A stretch of DNA of 64,000 nt, taken from assembly GCF_016865235.1 (NCBI RefSeq), contig NZ_CP064030.1:3162001-3226000 (forward strand), written 5' to 3'. The stretch comes from Dyella caseinilytica. Its GTDB lineage: Bacteria; Pseudomonadota; Gammaproteobacteria; Xanthomonadales; Rhodanobacteraceae. Numbering within the stretch: the stretch's first letter is position 1; every line of letters begins with the position of its first letter. Positions 44,703-52,869 of the stretch are shown here, piece by piece. The position numbers were made by a program, and so were the translations under genes. The notes beneath the pieces are model-generated. The model had not been told where the DNA came from, did no database searches, and saw only the letters and a list, made by a program, of their open reading frames with translations.

Positions 44703-45637
44703 GGCTGCGCTCCCGTTTCCGTACCCAGCGTGATCTGGCGGAACACTTCGTCCAGCCGCCCACGTTCGAGCTGGATCTCCGACACCTCCAAACCTTGCTG
44801 GCGCAACAGCGATTCCACCGGCTCGAGAATGCGCTCGCCGGGCTTGGGGAAAACCGTCACGCGTCCATCGAGTGGATCCACCTCGATGCCCGCCACCTGC
44901 GGCAAACGTCCGAGCATTTCCTGCGACAGCCCACTGCCCGCCGCACTGAACGACACTGCGCCGTGATAGCGCGAGCGCGCCTCCAGTTCCGCCGGCGTGG
45001 CATCGGCGCGCAGCTTTCCGCCCGCGATGATCACCACGCGGTTGCACAAAGCGTGCACTTCTTCCAGCAAGTGCGTGGAGATGAGAATGGTGCGCTCACG
45101 CGCCATGGCGTCGATCAACTGACGCACGGTGTGTTTCTGATTGGGGTCCAGGCCATCGGTGGGCTCATCGAGCATCAGCACCGGCGGATCGTGCACGATG
45201 GCCTGTGCAAGGCCCACGCGCCGACGCAATCCCTTGGACAGGGTATCGACGGTGACATTCAAGGCATCTTCCAGTTGCAACGTGCCAACCACTTCATCGA
45301 AGCGGCGGCGCCCCACATCCGAACGCAGGCCGCGCATGCGCATGATGAAGACGAGAAATTCGCGCACCGTCATTTCGCCGTAGCTCGGCGCGCCTTCCGG
45401 CAGATAGCCGAGCGCGCGCTTAGCCTTGAGCGGCTGCTTGCGCACGTCGTAACCGCACACGCGCGCCGTTCCTGCCGTGGGCGCGAAAAAACCGGCAATC
45501 ATGCGTATCGCCGTGGTCTTGCCTGCACCGTTGGGACCCAGCAACCCAAGGACCTGACCCGGCTCGGCATAGATGCTAAGCGCATCCACCGCGGTCAAGT
45601 GGCCATAGCGCTTGGTGAGCTTGTCTGTTTCGATCAT
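44699..45637 (-). CDS. ABC transporter ATP-binding protein
   Basis: A 312-residue ATPase with Walker A GPNGAGKTT (about 38-46), signature LSKGLRRRVGLAQ (about 134-146), Walker B VLMLDEPTDGLDP and switch His in STHLLEEV, followed by a C-terminal regulatory extension of about 90 residues. It powers the permease/GldG complex downstream. The ATG at 45637 gives the usual start MIETDKLTKRYG; a longer frame to 45676 is less likely. Confidence 0.94.
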   Translation of the reverse strand: MIETDKLTKRYGHLTAVDALSIYAEPGQVLGLLGPNGAGKTTAIRMIAGFFAPTAGTARVCGYDVRKQPLKAKRALGYLPEGAPSYGEMTVREFLVFIMRMRGLRSDVGRRRFDEVVGTLQLEDALNVTVDTLSKGLRRRVGLAQAIVHDPPVLMLDEPTDGLDPNQKHTVRQLIDAMARERTILISTHLLEEVHALCNRVVIIAGGKLRADATPAELEARSRYHGAVSFSAAGSGLSQEMLGRLPQVAGIEVDPLDGRVTVFPKPGERILEPVESLLRQQGLEVSEIQLERGRLDEVFRQITLGTETGAQP

Positions 45638-45720
45638 GTCCGGTCGCGAATAAGACTGCCCTGCAATGTACCGCAAGCACGGCGCAAAGTTCTCTCAGTG
45701 CATCGCCACGACGCGCAGAA

Positions 45721-45750
45721 ATAAAAAAGCCCTCCCCGTAGGGAGGGCTC
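45721..45750 (-). terminator. Rho-independent terminator after the SRPBCC-like gene
   Basis: A 9-bp stem AGCCCTCCC (45728-45736) / GGGAGGGCT (45741-45749) with a CGTA loop is followed on the minus strand by a T-run (A-run 45723-45728 on plus). It separates this gene from the ABC operon downstream. Confidence 0.88.
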
Positions 45751-45772
45751 TTGATAGCCAGGCGCGCTGGGA

Positions 45773-47152
45773 TTACTTGGCTGCGGCCGGCGCAGCAGCG
45801 GTGCTGGCCGGAGCCGGCGCCGTGCTGCTGGAAGCCGGCTGGCCGTTGGCATTGATGATGCCCGGCTGCTTGATGCCAGCCTGCTGTTCCGGCGTCTGCT
45901 GCGGCAGCGTGCCACCGTCAGCGGAATCGGAGATCGGCAGGTACACCGAGTACTGCGCATAGGTGGTGATGTTGCCGCCAGCGTCCTTCACTTCCGGCTG
46001 GGTGAGGATGTCGTACAGGCGGTTGGTCACTTCGTCGTACTTGTAGCCGTGCGTCTGTGCGTAGGCCTTCAGCATGTCGCGGGTCTGCGGCACGCCGGCA
46101 GCGGTACCGTTCCACGGGGCTTCCAGAGCCGGGCCACCGAAAGCGAGCGTGGCGAGCACGTTGTTATCGATAACCAGGCGACCGTTACGGTCCTTGCTGC
46201 CCGGCTGATTGGTGCTGGCCGGCGCGGCAGCGGTGCTGCTGGAAGCCGGAGCGGCATCCTGGTCAGCCAGTGACGGCGGGGTCGGCGGGGTGAGCTGGTA
46301 GCTCTGGCCACCTACGTTCAGACTGGCGGAGTCGATCGGCTCGGCCACATCAAAGGTGTAGGTCTCGTCACCGTAGTTGGTGGTGAAGATGATGCGCGGA
46401 CCGTTGGTATGCACGCCCAGCTTCTTGGCGGCATCTTCGATCTGCTTGATGGCCTCGTCGGTGGCTTGGTTCAAGCCGTCCAGACCGTCCTTGCGCTTCA
46501 TCGAGGTGGAAACGAGCAGCACCGGCGTCTGCTTGGTCTGCACGATGTACGGATCAAGCGCGCTGTAGTCGATGTTCGGCACTGCCGCCAACACGTTCTG
46601 CAGGTTGTTCAGGCTGTACTGGATGAAGGCATCCGGCTGGCCGTGAATGTACATGTTGGAATAACGGGCGAGCAGGTTAAAACCGTAGGTCACGTCGTAC
46701 GACCACGTGATCTTAGTCAGCTTGCCGGTGTTGCCCTGGCGCAGCAGATCGAGGGTGAAGTGCTTGTCGCTACCGCGCCAGGCGTTGTCCACATTCCACA
46801 CGATCTCCGCGCTGTTGACGGTCGTGTCGATCTTGTCGAATTCCGGCTGGGAGCTGGCGATAGTCAGCTTGCCATCGCCGACTTTCTCATCCTGGCTGCT
46901 CCAGCTGATCTCGGAGCCTGGGCCATAGGCAACGCCGGAAAGGGTGTACTGAGTCCTGGGATCGTAAGCGCGCAGCACGCCGTAATCGGGGAAGGTACGA
47001 AAATTGTTTACTACGTCGTAGACCTGGCGCAGGTCTTTGCTGACCACCAACGATCGCTCAACGTGGCCGCTGCCGGGCATGATGACGCCCACCACGACGC
47101 CAACAACGGCGACGATGATCAGGGCAACGATGAATTCCAGAACACGCGTCAT
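45773..47152 (-). CDS. SRPBCC-like protein with GyrI-like C-terminal part and Ala/Pro/Ser linkers
   Basis: A 459-residue protein with an N-terminal membrane helix or signal anchor (residues 5-27). An SRPBCC/polyketide-cyclase-like domain follows (about 30-180: HVERSLVVSKDLRQVYDVVNNFRTFPDYG opens it), then a region that looks like a GyrI/effector-binding fold (about 190-420), interrupted by an Ala/Ser/Thr/Pro-rich insert (about 315-340). A second such tail ends the protein (ASSSTAPAPASTAAAPA). Both low-complexity stretches share ASSSTA-type repeats. Likely membrane-anchored with a ligand-binding periplasmic part. No known function; a two-component system lies directly upstream. Confidence 0.7.
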   Translation of the reverse strand: MTRVLEFIVALIIVAVVGVVVGVIMPGSGHVERSLVVSKDLRQVYDVVNNFRTFPDYGVLRAYDPRTQYTLSGVAYGPGSEISWSSQDEKVGDGKLTIASSQPEFDKIDTTVNSAEIVWNVDNAWRGSDKHFTLDLLRQGNTGKLTKITWSYDVTYGFNLLARYSNMYIHGQPDAFIQYSLNNLQNVLAAVPNIDYSALDPYIVQTKQTPVLLVSTSMKRKDGLDGLNQATDEAIKQIEDAAKKLGVHTNGPRIIFTTNYGDETYTFDVAEPIDSASLNVGGQSYQLTPPTPPSLADQDAAPASSSTAAAPASTNQPGSKDRNGRLVIDNNVLATLAFGGPALEAPWNGTAAGVPQTRDMLKAYAQTHGYKYDEVTNRLYDILTQPEVKDAGGNITTYAQYSVYLPISDSADGGTLPQQTPEQQAGIKQPGIINANGQPASSSTAPAPASTAAAPAAAK

Positions 47153-47221
47153 TCCAGGTTTCTCCGAGACGTATCTCTTGCAGTGGAAAGCGCGGGACGG
47201 TTCGGTACCGCCATGGATGAC

Positions 47222-47237
47222 TTTCCCTCGAGGGAAA
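47222..47237. promoter_or_regulatory. Perfect 16-base palindrome, possible operator
   Basis: TTTCCCTCGAGGGAAA is self-complementary and lies 70 bases upstream of the SRPBCC-like gene start, in the 223-base gap before the response regulator gene. The location suits an operator for the downstream gene. The binding factor is unknown; the neighbouring NarL-type regulator is one candidate. Confidence 0.5.
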
Positions 47238-47375
47238 CCGCATCAGGACGGGGGATCGGCCAGCGCCTAAGCTGCCGATGGTACTTGCTCACGCGCAGGA
47301 ACGCTACGGGCCAAAGAAGCCCGCAGCCGCGCTGCTACGCAGCATTCCCTGGCACGGACGAAATATCCGCGAGCG

Positions 47376-48017
47376 TTAGACGATGCCCAGCTCCAACGCC
47401 TTGAGCACAGCCCGGGTGCGATCGCGCACGCCAAGCTTGGAAAGAATGTTGGAAACGTGATTTTTCACGGTCCCCTCCGCCACCTTGAGAGAATTGGCAA
47501 TTTCCTTATTGCTGTAGCCACCGGAGAGCAGGCGCAGGATTTCGGTCTCGCGCTCGGTCAGCGGGTCGGGCTGCTCCAGGCTGGTGAATTGGTTATGGAT
47601 GCGGCCGACGCCGGCCAACAGGCGCTGGGTCACCATCGGTGCCACCAGCGAGCCACCGTTCGCCACAGTACGTACGGCTTCCACCAACTGCTCCAGCGAC
47701 ACATCTTTGAGCAGGTAGCCACGCGCACCGGCTTTCAATCCCTGCAGCACCAGCTGGTCATCATCGAAAGTGGTGAGAATGATGGTTGGCGGCAGTTCGT
47801 TGCGTGCAGACAGCGTCTGCAGCACTTCCAGGCCGCTCATGTTGGGCATGCGCAGGTCAAGCAACACAACATCCGGCTTGATGCGGGGGATGTCTTGCAC
47901 CGCCTGAACGCCATCGGCACATTCAGCGATAACGCGAATGTCCTCCGCCAGATCAAGCAGGGAACGCACTCCTTGGCGAACCAGATTCTGGTCGTCGACG
48001 AGACAAACGGAAATCAT
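47376..48017 (-). CDS. NarL/LuxR-type response regulator
   Basis: A 213-residue response regulator: receiver domain (residues 1-120, phospho-acceptor Asp54 in VVLLDLRMP, Asp8/Asp9 acid pocket, Thr/Lys switch residues in ILTTFDDDQ and YLLKDVS) and a LuxR-type HTH (about 150-213, LTERETEILRLLSGGYSNKEIA). GAGGA precedes the ATG at 48017. It follows the DesK-like kinase gene by 97 bases on the same strand and is its cognate partner. Confidence 0.94.
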   Translation of the reverse strand: MISVCLVDDQNLVRQGVRSLLDLAEDIRVIAECADGVQAVQDIPRIKPDVVLLDLRMPNMSGLEVLQTLSARNELPPTIILTTFDDDQLVLQGLKAGARGYLLKDVSLEQLVEAVRTVANGGSLVAPMVTQRLLAGVGRIHNQFTSLEQPDPLTERETEILRLLSGGYSNKEIANSLKVAEGTVKNHVSNILSKLGVRDRTRAVLKALELGIV

Positions 48018-48114
48018 CGTGAATCCTCGCAGCTTTGACGGCCCATCACAGGCCACACGCATACAACGACAAACAAAGACGATTGAATCGGCAAACTGGC
48101 ATTGTTGCAGGGCA

Positions 48115-49350
48115 TCAGGTCAGGCTCAATGCAGGGGGTTCAAAACGTGACGGCGTATGCGCCAGCACGGAAGCTTCGCCCAACGGAAGACGGACATACA
48201 AGGCAAAACCCTGCCCTGTTTCGCTTTCCATGGACACATCGCCGCCAAACTCGGCCAATCGCTCGCGCATGCCTGACAAACCGTTGCCCGGGGAGATGGT
48301 GGTCGTACCGCGGCCATCGTCCAGCGCGTTCAGGCTCAGCAGGTTTTCATCGTCATAGGCAAACGTCAGCCACAAATTGCGCGCACCGGCATGCTTGGCC
48401 GTGTTGGTGATGATTTCCTGCACACAGCGCAGCAGCACCTGGGCCCGACGCGGATCTTCCACACTGAAGCGCGGTGGCGTGCTCAGATGCACAAGCAGGT
48501 TGGGCACGCCATCCATCAAGCTTTGCAAGGCCTGAGTAAGGTCGATCGCATCATCCTGGCGCAGCTCGCTGACCGCCTCACGTACATCAGCCAGCAGCAG
48601 GCGCGCGGTGTTCTGCGCCTTGCGCACATGCTCGGATGCCGCCTCGTTGCTGAGATGACTGGCGACTTCCAGATTCAAGCTGAGCGCCGTGAGGTGATGG
48701 CCAATCAGATCGTGCAGCTCCCGTGCAATACGCATGCGCTCGGCAATGCGGGTCGATTCGGCCAGCAATGCGCGGGTGGCCCGCAATTCGGAATTGAGGC
48801 GGCGCTGAGCTTCACGTTCTTCCGCCAGCTGGCTGGCCACCATGGAGGCCACAAAGCCGAGCATGGAAAACGCGGTGTAGATGCTTGCCTGCAGCACGCC
48901 CAGAGCGATGCTGTGCTTGAGCTCGTCAGAAGTGGAAAACATCGCAGACAGACACAAGGTCTGAAAGGCGATCCACGCCACGCCAACCCAGAACGGCACC
49001 AGCCACGGCAACACCACCGCCACGACCACCAGCAGGATCGCCGAAAGCCCGCTGTGGCTGAACCACCCGACCATCAGTGCAGCCACGGTCATCAGCAGCA
49101 GTCCGAACAGCCGCGCCGCCATGTTGGTGCGAGCGCCCAGGTTGTTGGTGATCAGCAGATAAAGAATGCCGAAGATCAGGTAAGACAGGGTCCACAACAG
49201 CAAGGCGAAATCGGGGCTGTTGAGCAAATCGAGCCGCTCGGTCGCCCAGTTGGTAAACAACGGCGTACCAATGCACAGGTAGGCGATCAGCCCGGTAATG
49301 CGCAAGGCTCGGATGTGATTGAAGTTGGTCATGACCATGGAACGCATCAT
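48115..49350 (-). CDS. DesK-like sensor histidine kinase
   Basis: A kinase of about 411 residues with six or so N-terminal membrane segments (to about residue 175), a HisKA_3 dimerisation domain with phospho-acceptor His in RIARELHDLIGHHLTALSLNLE (about 220-241), and an HATPase_c domain (NTAKHAGARNLWLTF; DDGRGTTTISPGNGLSGMRERLAEFGG). No extracytoplasmic sensor domain is present, so the membrane part may sense directly, as in DesK. AGGGG precedes tandem ATGs at 49350/49347. A cognate NarL-type regulator lies downstream. Confidence 0.9.
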   Translation of the reverse strand: MMRSMVMTNFNHIRALRITGLIAYLCIGTPLFTNWATERLDLLNSPDFALLLWTLSYLIFGILYLLITNNLGARTNMAARLFGLLLMTVAALMVGWFSHSGLSAILLVVVAVVLPWLVPFWVGVAWIAFQTLCLSAMFSTSDELKHSIALGVLQASIYTAFSMLGFVASMVASQLAEEREAQRRLNSELRATRALLAESTRIAERMRIARELHDLIGHHLTALSLNLEVASHLSNEAASEHVRKAQNTARLLLADVREAVSELRQDDAIDLTQALQSLMDGVPNLLVHLSTPPRFSVEDPRRAQVLLRCVQEIITNTAKHAGARNLWLTFAYDDENLLSLNALDDGRGTTTISPGNGLSGMRERLAEFGGDVSMESETGQGFALYVRLPLGEASVLAHTPSRFEPPALSLT

Positions 49351-49639
49351 AGGCCCCTGCCGAGGGGGTGTAATGCGCGGGAAGTCATGACAGGCGACAA
49401 CGGGCAGTAGCCGAGGTGCTGAGTCCGCTCCGCCTTTTTGCTGCACTTCTATAAGGTGGAGCCGGGCCGGAAAGCTTGCCGTTCGGCCAGGTGCTTACGT
49501 TGCTCGCTTCCAACTTCCCGCTTTACAAAGCTTTTACATGCCGCAGCACGGGATGTACGGCCAGATGGCACATGCCATAATGCGCCCTGAGCTGGGCCGT
49601 CAGTCGGTCTTCACCAACCACTTCACTGCGGAGCAACGC

Positions 49640-50260
49640 ATGGCCCTTGCCATCCGCGACGTGCGCGAGCACGACCTGGATGCCGTACTGGCGCTCAATA
49701 ACACCGCCGGACGCTCCATACTCGTCTTGGACGCCGCGCAATTGCGCTACTTCTACGAGCACGCCGATTACTTCCGGGTCGCCGAAATCGACGGCCAGCT
49801 GGCTGGATTCCTGATCGCCTTGCGTAACGGCCAGGATTACAGCAGCACCAACTACCAGTGGTTCAGCGAACACTATCCGTCGTTCGTCTACATCGACCGC
49901 ATCGTCATCGCCAACGCCTTCCGCCGCCACGGCCTGGGCCGCATCTTCTACTGCGATGTGAACAGCTTCGCCGAAGTGCGCGTGCCGCTGCTGACCTGCG
50001 AAGTGTTCCTGGAGCCGCCGGATGACGTGGTGGTGCTGTTCCATGGCACCTACGGCTTCCAGGAAGTCGGCCAGCAGCGCATGGGCAAACAGGGCCCTCA
50101 AGTGAGCCTGCTCGCCAAGGATCTGCCCAGCTACGCTTTCGTGCGCGACACTTACCTGGAGCACGGCGGCTTGCCCGACCTGCCCTGGTTGGCCGGCCGC
50201 ACCGCTTTTCTAAACAATGACTCCACCTCGCGCCGCCTCGCCGGAGAGCGGCGCTCATGA
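49640..50260 (+). CDS. GNAT-family acetyltransferase, coupled to minC
   Basis: A 206-residue GNAT protein: IRDVREHDLDAVLALNNTAGRSI at the start, FVYIDRIVIANAFRRHGLGRIFY (acetyl-CoA loop RRHGLG, about 91-100), and FHGTYGFQEVGQQRMG near the end. Substrate unknown. The ATG at 49640 has GGAG 6 bases upstream; longer frames upstream lack a ribosome site. Its stop overlaps the minC start (ATGA, 50257-50260), so it is the first gene of the min operon. Confidence 0.85.
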   Translation: MALAIRDVREHDLDAVLALNNTAGRSILVLDAAQLRYFYEHADYFRVAEIDGQLAGFLIALRNGQDYSSTNYQWFSEHYPSFVYIDRIVIANAFRRHGLGRIFYCDVNSFAEVRVPLLTCEVFLEPPDDVVVLFHGTYGFQEVGQQRMGKQGPQVSLLAKDLPSYAFVRDTYLEHGGLPDLPWLAGRTAFLNNDSTSRRLAGERRS

Positions 50261-51030
50261 ATGCAAAGATGGATACAACTGACGCTTGCGATCTGCGTTT
50301 CGGTCAGGTCGGCATCGCCTGTGTACGTGTAAAGCGAGTTGATGCGGCCGCGCTGTGTGATGAACTGGAGCGTCGCGTCCGTTCCGCGCCGCAGCTGTTC
50401 TCGCGCGCCGCGGTCGTGCTCGACCTCAGCCACCTGCCAAGCCTGCCCGATGACGGTACGGTTGACGCATTACTGGAAGCCGTGCGCAGTGCTGGCATGC
50501 TGCCAGTGGGCCTAGCCTATGGCACAAGCGCCACCGAAGCGCTGGCCCAGCGCATGGGTCTGCCGCTGATCGCCAAGTTCCGCGCGGCTTACGAACCTGC
50601 AGACGGCGGCAGCGTTGCGCCGCCGGTGCCCAGCCCGACACAAGCGCCCTCCGCACCGGTACGCGAACCGGTTCTGGCCGCGCCCGCTCCCGGCGCCATC
50701 CTCGGCGCGCAGTATCACGAAGGCGCGGTGCGCTCGGGCCAACAAGTTTATGCACGCGATCGCGACGTGGTGGTCACCGGTGCGATCGCCAACGGTGCCG
50801 AGGTGATCGCCGACGGCAGCATCCATATCTATGGCAGCCTGAAGGGACGGGCCATGGCAGGCGCACAGGGGGACGTGAAGGCACGCATCTTCGTTTCGGA
50901 TTTTCGTGCCGAATTGGTGGCTATCGCCGGCCATTACCGGGTCTTCGAGCAAATTCCGAAAGACCTGGAGGGCCAGTCTGTGCAATGCTGGCTCGATGGC
51001 GAAAAATTGCTGATTGCGCCGTTGAAATAA
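50257..51030 (+). CDS. minC: Septum site-determining protein MinC
   Basis: A 257-residue FtsZ inhibitor. The N-terminal domain (about 1-105) has GMLPVGLAYGTSATEALAQRMGLP, a Pro/Ala-rich linker spans about 120-150, and the C-terminal beta-helix (about 150-255) has VRSGQQVYARDRDVVVTGAIANGAEVIADGSIHIYGSLKGRAMAG, the MinD-binding region. With MinD it blocks Z-ring assembly at the poles. It overlaps the acetyltransferase gene upstream and precedes minD by 58 bases. Confidence 0.96.
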   Translation: MNAKMDTTDACDLRFGQVGIACVRVKRVDAAALCDELERRVRSAPQLFSRAAVVLDLSHLPSLPDDGTVDALLEAVRSAGMLPVGLAYGTSATEALAQRMGLPLIAKFRAAYEPADGGSVAPPVPSPTQAPSAPVREPVLAAPAPGAILGAQYHEGAVRSGQQVYARDRDVVVTGAIANGAEVIADGSIHIYGSLKGRAMAGAQGDVKARIFVSDFRAELVAIAGHYRVFEQIPKDLEGQSVQCWLDGEKLLIAPLK

Positions 51031-51088
51031 CGGACGCCATTCCCGTAAAACGCCCCACCATTAAAAGAACACCAACGGAGATGAACCC

Positions 51089-51904
51089 TTGAGTGCTGAG
51101 ATTATCGTTGTGACGTCCGGTAAGGGAGGCGTCGGCAAGACCACTACCAGCGCATCACTTGCCACCGGCCTGGCCATGCAGGGCAAAAAAGTGGCTGTGA
51201 TCGACTTCGACGTCGGCTTGCGCAACCTTGATCTGATCATGGGCTGCGAGCGCCGCGTGGTGTACGACTTCGTCAATGTCGTGCACGGCGAGGCCAGCAT
51301 CAAGCAGGCCCTGATCAAGGACAAGCGCTACGAAAATCTGTATGTGCTCGCTGCCAGCCAGACGCGCGACAAGGACGCACTGACCCAAGAAGGTGTCGAG
51401 AAGGTTCTGGACGATCTGGCCAAGGAAGAGTTCGACTACATCATCTGCGACTCGCCGGCCGGCATCGAAAAAGGCGCGCATCTGGCGATGTATTTCGCCG
51501 ATCACGCCGTGGTGGTGGTCAATCCGGAAGTGTCCTCGGTGCGCGACTCCGACCGCATCCTGGGCCTGCTGGCCAGCAAGACGCGCCGCGCCGAACGCGG
51601 CGATGGCGCCATCACCCAGCATCTGCTGCTGACCCGCTACAACCCCGCACGCGTCGAGCAAGGCGAGATGCTCAGCGTGAAGGATGTCGAGGAAATCCTG
51701 GGCATCAGCGTCGTCGGCGTGATTCCGGAATCGGAAAACGTGCTCGCTGCATCCAACGCCGGCGTGCCGGTGATCGTGGATGAAAATTCTCACGCCGGGC
51801 AGGCCTATCGTGACACCGTGGCCCGCATCCTCGGCGAGACCCGCCCGATGCGCTTTCTTGACGCACCCAAAAAGGGCTTCTTCCAGCGTGTATTCGGAGG
51901 CTGA
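51089..51904 (+). CDS. minD: Septum site-determining ATPase MinD (TTG start)
   Basis: A 271-residue ParA-type ATPase with deviant Walker A KGGVGKTT (about 11-18), switch regions DFDVGLRNLDLIMG and DSPAGIE, and a C-terminal amphipathic membrane-targeting helix (KKGFFQRVFGG). The start is TTG at 51089: GGAG lies 8 bases upstream, the family N-terminus (AEIIVVTSGKGG) begins right after, and the nearby ATG at 51081 opens only a three-codon frame. It recruits MinC and oscillates with MinE. Confidence 0.97.
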   Translation: MSAEIIVVTSGKGGVGKTTTSASLATGLAMQGKKVAVIDFDVGLRNLDLIMGCERRVVYDFVNVVHGEASIKQALIKDKRYENLYVLAASQTRDKDALTQEGVEKVLDDLAKEEFDYIICDSPAGIEKGAHLAMYFADHAVVVVNPEVSSVRDSDRILGLLASKTRRAERGDGAITQHLLLTRYNPARVEQGEMLSVKDVEEILGISVVGVIPESENVLAASNAGVPVIVDENSHAGQAYRDTVARILGETRPMRFLDAPKKGFFQRVFGG

Positions 51905-51909
51905 TCGCG

Positions 51910-52185
51910 ATGGGTATCCTCGATTTCCTGAAGCGTAAGCCGGAACCTACCGCCGTGGTCGCCAAGGAGCGCCTGCGCATCATCGTCGCGCAAGAACGTT
52001 CTACCCGCGGCGCGCCGGATTACCTGCCGCTGCTGCGTAACGAATTGCTCGAGGTCATCAAGAAATACGTCAACGTCGACCTGGAAGCGATCAACATCAA
52101 TGTCGAGCGCGACAGCGGCCATGAAATATTGGAGCTGTCGGTAGCACTGCCCGATGGCAAGCCCGCAGGCAACCCTGCGACCTGA
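51910..52185 (+). CDS. minE: Cell division topological specificity factor MinE
   Basis: A 91-residue protein. The N-terminal MinD-interacting and membrane helix (MGILDFLKRKPEPTAVVAKERLRIIVAQER) is followed by the dimerisation domain (LPLLRNELLEVIKKYVNVD), as in E. coli MinE (88 residues). It stimulates MinD ATPase and drives the Min oscillation. It starts 5 bases after minD. Confidence 0.97.
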   Translation: MGILDFLKRKPEPTAVVAKERLRIIVAQERSTRGAPDYLPLLRNELLEVIKKYVNVDLEAININVERDSGHEILELSVALPDGKPAGNPAT

Positions 52186-52192
52186 TTGCTTT

Positions 52193-52356
52193 GCTCCCTC
52201 TCCCTTCGGGGAGAGGAGAAGGCTGGGGCGAGTGTCCGTGCTTGCCTCACATCTTCTTGCCGCAGTGAACATCTTTCTGCATCGCACTCAAAGGTCAGTC
52301 TTGTCGCAGGATTGACCCCTCACCCCAACCCTCTTCCCGGAGGGGAGAGGGAGCAA
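52193..52356. repeat. Palindromic repeat pair (REP/MITE-like) between minE and the next gene
   Basis: Two GC-rich palindromes face each other. The left unit is CTCCCTCTCCCTTCGGGGAG (from 52193) continuing to about 52230; the right unit (about 52317-52355) begins CCTCACCCCAACCCTCTTCC and ends GGGGAGAGGGAG. The right unit is nearly the reverse complement of the left over about 35 bases, with about 90 bases between. The right half matches a very common proteobacterial interspersed repeat. It supplies the GAGGGAG ribosome site of the gene at 52357. Confidence 0.7.
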
Positions 52357-52836
52357 ATGCCTACGTCCGTCCTTCGCCTCGCCGACATCGACAGCACTGC
52401 CATCGAATCCCTGCTCGCCCACTACGGTTTGAGCCTGGTCCGCGTGCCCGAGGGCGAAGCCATTCCCGGCAGCTACTGGGGCGAGGACGAAGCCGGCATC
52501 ATCGGCAACACGGTGTACGCGCGTGGCGATACGCCGGTGCATTCCCTGTTACATGAAGCCGGCCATCTGATCGTGCTGCCGCCGGAGCGCCGTGTTGAAA
52601 CGCACACCGACGCCACCGATTCCATCGCCGAGGAAGACGCCGTGTGCTACCTGCAGATCGTGCTGGGGGGCACCCTGCCTGCCGTCGGCAGCGATCGGGT
52701 GATGGCGGATATGGATGCCTGGGGTTACACCTTCCGACTCGGCTCGGCCAAGGCGTGGTTCGAACACGACGCGGAGAATGCCCGGGACTGGCTGGTGGAG
52801 CACGGGTTGCTGACAGCGGCCGGCGAACCGGTATAG
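52357..52836 (+). CDS. Small HEAGH zincin-like protein, unknown function
   Basis: A 159-residue protein with a metalloprotease motif HEAGH (His66, Glu67, His70) and acidic residues Glu92/Glu93 (SIAEEDAVCYLQIVL) about 22 residues later. That is the spacing of a gluzincin third ligand and is reminiscent of the ImmA/IrrE (DUF955) HExxH..E layout. There is no signal peptide. GAGAGGGAG, part of a palindromic repeat, precedes the ATG at 52357. Function and substrate unknown. It is downstream of minCDE but separated by the repeat. Confidence 0.75.
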   Translation: MPTSVLRLADIDSTAIESLLAHYGLSLVRVPEGEAIPGSYWGEDEAGIIGNTVYARGDTPVHSLLHEAGHLIVLPPERRVETHTDATDSIAEEDAVCYLQIVLGGTLPAVGSDRVMADMDAWGYTFRLGSAKAWFEHDAENARDWLVEHGLLTAAGEPV

Positions 52837-52869
52837 TCGCCGTCGCCCAACCGCCATGAAACCCCTCCT

